From Acidobacteriota bacterium (GTDB lineage: Bacteria; Acidobacteriota; Blastocatellia; Pyrinomonadales; Pyrinomonadaceae), in assembly GCA_019239425.1 (NCBI GenBank), contig JAFAZX010000063.1, forward strand, positions 1-47,844: a stretch of DNA of 47,844 nucleotides, written 5' to 3'. Numbering within the stretch: position 1 is the first letter of the stretch; every line of letters starts with the position of its first letter. A program made the translations under genes and the position numbers. The notes under the pieces were generated by a model. It was not told the DNA's origin. It was given only the letters and a program-made list of their open reading frames with translations, and searched no databases. Below, piece after piece: positions 39,174 to 45,702 of this stretch.

Positions 39174-42100
39174 TCTTACTGGCGGCGCTCGCGCTCGGGC
39201 TCGCCCACTCTTCGGCCGACATCAACGTCAAAAACCAACCCGCGTCGGAGGGCCGGCCGATAACACCCGCCGGCTCGCTCGTCAAAGACCTGACGACGGG
39301 GCTGCCGGCCGTCGGCGCCCTGCCCGTCAACTTCGTGCGCAGCCCCGACCGCACGGGGCCGGGCGGTCGTGGGCAGTACCTCGTCGTCGTCAACAGCGGC
39401 TACGGCCTGCAGTTCGACTCGAAGACGAACAAGGCGCAGCAGTCGCTCGCCGTCATCAACCTCTCCTTGCGTCCGCCGGCCGTCGTCCAGAACGTCTACT
39501 TCCCCACGCCGCAGAGCGCGAACGTCGGCCTCGCCTTCTCGCCGCGGCCAGACCGCGAAGGCTTCTACAAGCTCTACGTCTCGGGCGGCTTCGAGAACAA
39601 GGTCTGGGCCTTCGACTTCCTCCCCGACACGGCGGCGCCGATCCTCCCCGCCTCGAACGGGCCGGACACGAAGGTCACGGCCCCCTCCATCGACGTGAGC
39701 GGCTTCGCCACGCGCCCCGCCGACCCGCGCTACAACGACGGGCACGCGGCCGTCTACCCCGTGGGGCTCGCGCTCTCGCCCGACGGCGGGACGCTCTACA
39801 CCGCCAACAACCTCGGCGACAGCCTCGGCATCGCCCGCGACCTGAAGGGCAAGCCCGCGCTCGAACGCGTCGACCTCGCGGGGCGCAGGGGATTGAAGCC
39901 CGCGGACGGCCTCGGCGCTCACGTCTACCCTTACGACGTGGCGGCGCTGTCGTCGAAGGTCTACGTCTCCTGCTGGAACGACGAGTCTGTCGCCGTCGTC
40001 CCGGTAGCGGGCGGGGGGCGCAAGGTTTCGTACGTGCCGGTGGGAAGACACCCGACGGCTTTGAAGTTGAACCGCGCGGGGACGCGGCTCTACGTCGTCA
40101 ACTCGAACGACGACAGCGTCTCGGTCATCGACACCCGGACCGACCGCGAGGTCGAGCGCGTGGGCGTCCGCCTCGCCGAAGGCGCGCGCCTCGGCGCGAG
40201 CCCCGAAGGGCTCGCGCTCTCCGAGGACGAGCGCACTCTCTACGTCGCCAACGCGCACAGCAACTCCGTCGCCGTCGTCACCCTCTCCGCGCGGCGCTCG
40301 TCCGTGCGCGGCTTCATCCCCGCGGGGCAGTACCCTTCGGCCGTGGCGGTGGCGGACGGTACGGTCTTCGTCGGCAACGGGAAGGGGACGGGCTTCGCCA
40401 ACGGCTCGACGGTCGTGGACAACTCGGGCCGCGCGCCCAACCTGCCGAACGAGCGCTTCCCCGCCGGCACGCGGCGCAGCACGCACGCGGCCCCTTACGG
40501 CGGGCAGTACAGCGTCTCGCTCGTCGCCGGCAACCTCTCCGCCCTGCCCGAGCCGACCGAGCGCCAGCTCGTGCGCTACACGCAGAGCGTCATGCGCAAC
40601 AACAACCTCGTCGGCGCGGAGCGGCGCGCACTCTTCGGCGGGCGCTCGCCCATCCGGCACGTCATCTACGTCATCAAGGAGAACCGCACCTACGACCAGG
40701 TCTTCGGCGACCTGAACGCTTCCGGCGACGGCACGCCCGCCGACGGAGACCCCTCCATCGCCATCTTCGGCGCCGGGAGCGCTGCGCGCAGCCAGAATGG
40801 CTCGGAGCAAATGGTCGCGCCCAACCACCGCGAGCTCGCCCTGCGCTTCGGACTCTTCGACCGCTTCTTCGTCAACGCCGAGGCCAGCCCCGACGGGCAC
40901 AACTGGTCGACGGCCGCCTTCTCGACCGACTACCTCGACAAGTCGTACCGCTGGGACTACTCCGACCGCGGCCGCACCTACGACGCCGAGGGCTTCAACC
41001 GCATGCCCAACGTCTGGCCGACGAAGAACGCGAAGCCCGTCTTCCCTTCGGGCGCGGGGCCGGAGGAGGTGGCCGAGTTCTTCCGCCGCTACATCCCTTA
41101 CCTGCACGGCCGGCGCGACGTGACTGAGCCCGAGACGCTCTACCTCTGGGACGCCGCGGTGCGCGCCGGACTCACCTACCGCAACTACGGCGAGTTCATC
41201 GGCACGATGTCCGAGGCCGACGTGGTCTCGTTCCGGACGAACAAGGAGAAGACCTACCCAGACCTGACGCCGACCGTCTCGGCCGTGCCGACGAAGAAGA
41301 CGCTCGAAGGCCACTACAGCCCGACCTTCCGCAACTTCAACCTGCAGACGCCCGACGCCATCACGGTCGCCTCCTACCGCGCGGCGCGCGCGGCGGACGG
41401 AAAGCTCGACCCGCTCGTCACGCCTTCGAACCCGGACGAGCGTCTGCGCGGCTACTCGCGCCTCTCGGTCTGGCTCGAAGAGTTCAAGGGCTTCGTCGCG
41501 GCGCGCGAGACGGGGCGGGGGACGCAGCTCCCGAACTTCTCCGTCGTGCGCCTGCCGAACGACCACACCTCCGGCGTCGACGCCAACAAGCCGACGGCGC
41601 AGTTCTACGTCGCCGACAACGACTACGCGCTCGGCCGCCTGGTCGAGGCCGTCTCCAACAGCCCCTACTGGAAGGACACGGCCGTCGTCGTCGTCGAAGA
41701 CGACGCGCAGGACGGCCCCGACCACGTGGACTGTCACCGCTCGGTCGCGCTCCTCATCTCCGCCTACAACCGCCGGGGCGCGCTCGTCCACGAGTTCCAC
41801 AACACCGTCAGCTTCATCCGCACCATCGAGCTGCTGCTCGGCATGGAGCCGATGAACCTCCTCGACCAGACGGCCGTGCCCGTCGACATTTTTCAGAGCG
41901 AGCCCGACCTCCGGCCGTACACGGCCGTCCTCCCCATCCTCGCGCCCGAGAGCCTTTTGACGCCCGCGGCGAAGGACGCGGCCGCGCGCTACTGGATGCG
42001 CCGCACCGCCGAGCAGGACATCGAGCGCGCGGACATGGCCGACCCGCGCGTCCTCAACGAAGCCATCTGGTTCTCGGCCCGCGGCGCCTCCTCGAAGATG

Positions 42101-42187
42101 CCCGCCCCCACACGCCTCCCCGCCTTCGACGCCATGCGCCTCGGCCTGCGCGCCGAAGTGGAAGATGAGGCAGAAGCCCGACCGTAA
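39104..42187 (+). CDS. Exported YncE-type beta-propeller fused to a phosphoesterase (alkaline-phosphatase superfamily) domain
   Basis: 1027-residue secreted protein. The signal peptide has an n-region MTNMRSDRRRVFQ and a hydrophobic core LPTAYCLLPTVLLAALALGL, the first half of which is encoded by the CTGCCTA repeat. A seven-bladed-type propeller covers about residues 90-460 (SPDGGTLYTANN, GTRLYVVNSNDDSVSVIDTR, LYVANAHSNSVAVV). Then comes the phosphoesterase domain (IRHVIYVIKENRTYDQVFGD, SPDGHNWSTAAFSTDY, VVRLPNDHT, AVVVVEDDAQDGPDHVDCHR), with Asn/Asp/His residues of a phospholipase-C-like metal site. Substrate unknown. The last seven codons and the stop lie in the family G inverted repeat. 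Confidence 0.87.
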   Translation: MTNMRSDRRRVFQLPTAYCLLPTVLLAALALGLAHSSADINVKNQPASEGRPITPAGSLVKDLTTGLPAVGALPVNFVRSPDRTGPGGRGQYLVVVNSGYGLQFDSKTNKAQQSLAVINLSLRPPAVVQNVYFPTPQSANVGLAFSPRPDREGFYKLYVSGGFENKVWAFDFLPDTAAPILPASNGPDTKVTAPSIDVSGFATRPADPRYNDGHAAVYPVGLALSPDGGTLYTANNLGDSLGIARDLKGKPALERVDLAGRRGLKPADGLGAHVYPYDVAALSSKVYVSCWNDESVAVVPVAGGGRKVSYVPVGRHPTALKLNRAGTRLYVVNSNDDSVSVIDTRTDREVERVGVRLAEGARLGASPEGLALSEDERTLYVANAHSNSVAVVTLSARRSSVRGFIPAGQYPSAVAVADGTVFVGNGKGTGFANGSTVVDNSGRAPNLPNERFPAGTRRSTHAAPYGGQYSVSLVAGNLSALPEPTERQLVRYTQSVMRNNNLVGAERRALFGGRSPIRHVIYVIKENRTYDQVFGDLNASGDGTPADGDPSIAIFGAGSAARSQNGSEQMVAPNHRELALRFGLFDRFFVNAEASPDGHNWSTAAFSTDYLDKSYRWDYSDRGRTYDAEGFNRMPNVWPTKNAKPVFPSGAGPEEVAEFFRRYIPYLHGRRDVTEPETLYLWDAAVRAGLTYRNYGEFIGTMSEADVVSFRTNKEKTYPDLTPTVSAVPTKKTLEGHYSPTFRNFNLQTPDAITVASYRAARAADGKLDPLVTPSNPDERLRGYSRLSVWLEEFKGFVAARETGRGTQLPNFSVVRLPNDHTSGVDANKPTAQFYVADNDYALGRLVEAVSNSPYWKDTAVVVVEDDAQDGPDHVDCHRSVALLISAYNRRGALVHEFHNTVSFIRTIELLLGMEPMNLLDQTAVPVDIFQSEPDLRPYTAVLPILAPESLLTPAAKDAAARYWMRRTAEQDIERADMADPRVLNEAIWFSARGASSKMPAPTRLPAFDAMRLGLRAEVEDEAEARP

Positions 42188-42262
42188 GGGAGGGCATCGG
42201 TCTCCCTGCGTGGAACATCACGGACGACGTACGCCCTCCCTTACGGTCGGGCTTCTGCCTCA
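42166..42262. repeat. Perfect 30-bp inverted repeat, family G
   Basis: TGAGGCAGAAGCCCGACCGT and AAGGGAGGGC (42166-42195) is repeated exactly in reverse complement at 42233-42262 around a 37-base loop. The left arm encodes the C-terminus EAEARP and TAA stop of the preceding gene. The right arm ends 19 bases before the DNA glycosylase start. Confidence 0.9.
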
Positions 42263-42281
42263 CTATGTTAAGCTCGCGGCC

Positions 42282-42920
42282 ATGCCGAAGAAGTTGACGC
42301 GTGCGTCTCTCGCGCGGGGCGTGAGGGCGTTGTGTGAAGTAGACGAAGACCTCGCGCGGGTCGCGCGCGCTTACGGCGTGCCGCCCCTTTGGGAGCGCGA
42401 GGAGGGTTTCCCGACTCTCGTCCTCACGATACTCGAACAGCAGGTGTCGCTCGCCTCCGCGCTCGCGGCCTTCGAGCGGCTGCGCGCGGCCGCGTCGCCC
42501 GTCACGCCCGAAAGCTTCCTCGCCTTCGACGACGCGCGGCTCCGCGCCTTCGGCTTCAGCCGGCAGAAGGCCCTCTACTGCCGCCTCCTCGCGCGCGCGA
42601 TTCTCGGCGGCGAGCTGGATTTGAAGAGGCTCTCACTTTCGAGCGACGACGAGGCGCGCGCCGAACTCGTCAAGCTCAAAGGCATCGGCGCGTGGACGGC
42701 CGAAGTCTACCTCCTGCGCGCGCTGCTGCGCCCGGACGCCTGGCCCTCGGGAGACCTCGCGCTCCAACTCGCCGCGCGAGAAGTCAAGCGGCTGCCCGCG
42801 CGCCCCACGTCCCTCGAACTCGAGGCCCTCGCCGAGCCGTGGCGCCCCCTGCGCGCCGTCGCCGCGCGCCTGCTCTGGCTCCAATACCTCGAAGGCCGGG
42901 GCGACGCCGTCCGCCTCTGA
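42282..42920 (+). CDS. AlkA-type DNA-3-methyladenine glycosylase (HhH-GPD)
   Basis: 212-residue base-excision repair enzyme that removes alkylated purines. The HhH-GPD fold is seen in TLVLTILEQQVSLASALAAF, FGFSRQKALYCRLLARAI, the helix-hairpin-helix LVKLKGIGAWTAEVYLLRAL and the catalytic Asp158 in WPSGDLALQLAAREV. It lacks the N-terminal domain of E. coli AlkA, as in the short AlkA/Mag group. The ATG at 42282 is preferred since the longer frame would be encoded by the family G repeat. No strong ribosome-binding site is visible. It stands between envelope genes without an evident partner. Confidence 0.88.
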   Translation: MPKKLTRASLARGVRALCEVDEDLARVARAYGVPPLWEREEGFPTLVLTILEQQVSLASALAAFERLRAAASPVTPESFLAFDDARLRAFGFSRQKALYCRLLARAILGGELDLKRLSLSSDDEARAELVKLKGIGAWTAEVYLLRALLRPDAWPSGDLALQLAAREVKRLPARPTSLELEALAEPWRPLRAVAARLLWLQYLEGRGDAVRL

Positions 42921-42955
42921 AGGGGCGCTGAAACTTTTCCCGCGCCGCGTCCGTT

Positions 42956-42984
42956 TTGACAGCGGCCCATTCCAGGACTTAACC
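42956..42984 (+). promoter_or_regulatory. Weak candidate promoter of the S10 peptidase / PhyH operon
   Basis: A full TTGACA (42956-42961) is followed after 17 bases by TTAACC (42979-42984), a poor -10 box. It lies 37 bases before the gene start, with GGAGGT at 43002-43007 between. Confidence 0.3.
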
Positions 42985-43020
42985 TGTTCGCCCATTCCGA
43001 CCGGAGGTCAACACGCACAG

Positions 43021-44694
43021 ATGCGAGGCCACACACGCGCCCGCCGCACGGGGGGAACTCTTACACCCAAGCTCGCGCTCCTCTTCACGCTCTGCCTTGC
43101 GGCGGCGTGCCCGTCTACGTCTCTCGCGCAGCAGCCGTCGCCGCCCGCGCCCGAGGCGACCCCGGCCCAGATGCCCGCGGCCGCCCAGACCCCGCCTGCG
43201 ACTCAGCCCGGCCCCGCCGCGACTCCGCAGGCCGCGGTGCGCCCGACCCCGACTACCGCCCCCGGCGAGCGCGACGCGGCGACGACCGACGGCCCGCCCT
43301 CCGTCACGAAGCACGAGATACGCGTCGGCTCGCGGACGCTGCGCTACACGGTGACGACCGGCGTCATGCCGCTCAAGTCGGCCGCGGGCGAGACCGAGGC
43401 GCGCCTCTTCTTCATGGCCTACACGCTCGACGGCGTGGGCGACACGTCGCGGCGCCCCCTGATGTTCTCGTTCAACGGCGGCCCCGGCTCCTCTTCGGTC
43501 TGGCTCCACCTCGGCGCACTGGGGCCGCGCCGCGTGCAGATGATGCCCGACGGCGCGATGCCGCCGCCGCCCTTCCAGCTCGTGGACAACGAGCAGACGT
43601 GGCTCGACTTCACAGACCTCGTCTTCATAGACCCGGTCGGCACGGGCTACAGCCGCGCCGCGCGCCCCGACCTCGCGCAGCGCTACTTCGGGTTGCAGGG
43701 AGACATCCAGTCGGTCGGCGAGTTCATACGCCTCTACCTCGTCAAGAACGGCCGCTGGACTTCGCCGCTCTTCCTCGTCGGCGAGAGTTACGGCACGACG
43801 CGCGCCGCCGGCCTCTCCGGCTACCTGATAGAGAAGGGCATCGCCTTCAACGGCGTCATGCTCGTCTCGACGGTGATGAACTTCCAGACCTCGCGCTTCG
43901 CGCGCGGCAACGACCTGCCTTACGTCCTCTTCCTCCCGACCTACGCCGCCATCGCCCATTACCACAAGCGCCTGCCGCCTGAGACGCAGGGCATGGAGCT
44001 GCGCAGATTTCTGGAGGAGGTCGAGCGCTGGGCCGCGAACGAGTACACGGTCGCGCTCGCCAAGGGCGACCGGCTCACGCCTTCGGAGCGGCAGGAGGTC
44101 ATCGACCGCCTCAACCGCTACACGGGCTTGAGCAAGACCTTCATCGACAACAGCGACCTGCGCATCGAGATTCAGCGGTTCGATAAGGAGCTGCTGCGCG
44201 ACCAGCGGCGCACGGTCGGAAGACTGGACGGGCGCTTCAAGGGCCTCGACGCGTCGAACGCCTCCGAGACGCCCGACTTCGACCCGAGCATGGCCGCCAT
44301 CCGGCCGCCCTACACGGCGGCCTTCAACCAGTACGTGCGTTCCGAGTTGAACTTCCGCTCCGACCTCGAATACTACATCCTCGGCGGCGGCATCGGCCGC
44401 TGGGACTTCGGCTCCGACAACGCCTACGCCGACGTGAGCGAGGCGCTACGCTCGGCCTTCGCCAAGAACCCTTACATGAGGCTCTTCGTCGCCTCGGGCT
44501 ACTACGACCTGGCGACGCCCTACTTCGCGGCCGACTACACTCTGCGCCACATGGCGCTCGACCCCTCCCTGCGCCCGAACGTCACGACGACCTTCTACGA
44601 GGCCGGCCACATGATGTACATCGACCAGACCTCGCTCGCGCAGCTCAAGCGCGACGCCGCCGCCTTCGTCCAGAACGCTTCGCAGAGGAGATGA
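43021..44694 (+). CDS. Exported S10-family serine carboxypeptidase-like protein
   Basis: 557-residue secreted alpha/beta hydrolase. Signal segment at about 16-36 (KLALLFTLCLAAACPSTSLA), then a Pro/Ala-rich linker of about 60 residues. Peptidase S10 motifs: FSFNGGPGSSSVWLHLGALG (oxyanion region), FIDPVGTGYSR, LVGESYGTTRAAGL with Ser256, VASGYYDLATP with the Asp, and FYEAGHMMY with the His. Such enzymes release C-terminal amino acids; bacterial members of this length are common in Acidobacteriota. The stop codon overlaps the next gene's start (ATGA), so translation of the oxygenase is coupled. Confidence 0.9.
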   Translation: MRGHTRARRTGGTLTPKLALLFTLCLAAACPSTSLAQQPSPPAPEATPAQMPAAAQTPPATQPGPAATPQAAVRPTPTTAPGERDAATTDGPPSVTKHEIRVGSRTLRYTVTTGVMPLKSAAGETEARLFFMAYTLDGVGDTSRRPLMFSFNGGPGSSSVWLHLGALGPRRVQMMPDGAMPPPPFQLVDNEQTWLDFTDLVFIDPVGTGYSRAARPDLAQRYFGLQGDIQSVGEFIRLYLVKNGRWTSPLFLVGESYGTTRAAGLSGYLIEKGIAFNGVMLVSTVMNFQTSRFARGNDLPYVLFLPTYAAIAHYHKRLPPETQGMELRRFLEEVERWAANEYTVALAKGDRLTPSERQEVIDRLNRYTGLSKTFIDNSDLRIEIQRFDKELLRDQRRTVGRLDGRFKGLDASNASETPDFDPSMAAIRPPYTAAFNQYVRSELNFRSDLEYYILGGGIGRWDFGSDNAYADVSEALRSAFAKNPYMRLFVASGYYDLATPYFAADYTLRHMALDPSLRPNVTTTFYEAGHMMYIDQTSLAQLKRDAAAFVQNASQRR

Positions 44695-45533
44695 GGTTAA
44701 GTTCGGAACAGCTCTCGAACTACGAGCGCGACGGCTTCCTCGTTTTGGACGGCTTCGTCGCGGCGTCGGAGTGTGACCGTCTGCGCGCGCGGGCCGGCGA
44801 GCTGGTCGAAGAGTTCGAGCCGGGCGAGGTGCTCTCCGTCTTCACGACGCGCGAGCAGACGCGCAGGAGCGACGAGTATTTTCTGGAGTCGGGCGACAAG
44901 GTGCGCTTCTTTTTCGAGGAGGACGCGTTCGACTCGGGCGGGCGGCTCGTGAAGGAGAAGGCGCGGGCGGTAAACAAGATCGGCCACGCCCTGCACGACC
45001 TCGACCCGGTCTTCGGAAGCTTCTCGCGGACGCCGGCCCTCGCGTCCCTCGTCGCCTCACTCGGGTACGAGCGGCCGCTGCTCGTGCAGTCGATGTACAT
45101 CTTCAAGCAGCCCGCCATCGGCGGCGAGGTGACGTGCCACCAGGACGCGACCTTCCTCTACACGGAGCCGCTGAGCGTGACCGGCCTCTGGTTCGCGCTC
45201 GAAGACGCCACGCAGGAGAACGGGTGCCTCTGGGCGCTCGCGGGCGGCCACCGCCGCGGACTCAAGTCGCGCTTCCTGCGCGCGCCGGGCGGCGGCACGC
45301 GCTTCGAGACTTTGGACGAGAGTCCCTGGCCGACCGAAGGGCTCGTGCCCCTGGAGGTGAGGAAGGGGGCGCTCGTCGTCCTCGACGGCCTGCTCCCGCA
45401 CCTGAGCCGCGCCAATCGCAGCCCGCGCTCGCGCCACGCCTACACGCTCCACGTCGTCGAGGCCGGCGCACATTATCCTGAAGACAACTGGCTGCGCCGC
45501 GGGGACGAGATGCCGCTTCGCGGATTCGAGTAA
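44691..45533 (+). CDS. Phytanoyl-CoA dioxygenase (PhyH)-family oxygenase
   Basis: 280-residue Fe(II)/2-oxoglutarate oxygenase. It begins LSSEQLSNYERDGFLVLDGF, the usual PhyH opening. The iron triad is His150 and Asp152 in TCHQDATFLY and His237 in LLPHLSRANRSPRSR, with Arg residues nearby for 2-oxoglutarate. GLWFALEDATQENGCLWALA and the tail HAYTLHVVEAGAHYPEDNW complete the match, closest in layout to PHYHD1-like proteins. No signal peptide, so cytoplasmic. The ATG overlaps the S10 stop codon by four bases; the link between an exported peptidase and this oxygenase is unexplained. Confidence 0.88.
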   Translation: MRLSSEQLSNYERDGFLVLDGFVAASECDRLRARAGELVEEFEPGEVLSVFTTREQTRRSDEYFLESGDKVRFFFEEDAFDSGGRLVKEKARAVNKIGHALHDLDPVFGSFSRTPALASLVASLGYERPLLVQSMYIFKQPAIGGEVTCHQDATFLYTEPLSVTGLWFALEDATQENGCLWALAGGHRRGLKSRFLRAPGGGTRFETLDESPWPTEGLVPLEVRKGALVVLDGLLPHLSRANRSPRSRHAYTLHVVEAGAHYPEDNWLRRGDEMPLRGFE

Positions 45534-45540
45534 GCGTTAA

Positions 45541-45683
45541 AGCTGGGAGCGCGGGCATCCCTGCCCGCCATGAGCGCGAGAGCGCGAGAGCCGAGATGCT
45601 TTAAGTCTCAAGGTTGAAGTAAAGAGTACGACTGTCAGCGTGCTGACCCACGCTTGCGGGCAGGGATGCCCGCGCTCCCAGCT
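45541..45683. repeat. Long palindromic element, family C, copy 2
   Basis: A perfect 28-bp inverted repeat (45541-45568 and 45656-45683, with GGGAGCGCGGGCATCCCTGC) surrounds an 87-base interior. The interior shares AAGGTTGAAGTAAAGAGTAC and GTCAGCGTGCTGACCCACGCT with the copy at 4922-5137. It starts eight bases after the PhyH stop and ends 19 bases before the next gene. Confidence 0.85.
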
Positions 45684-45702
45684 TAAGAAGAGGAGATAAC
45701 AC

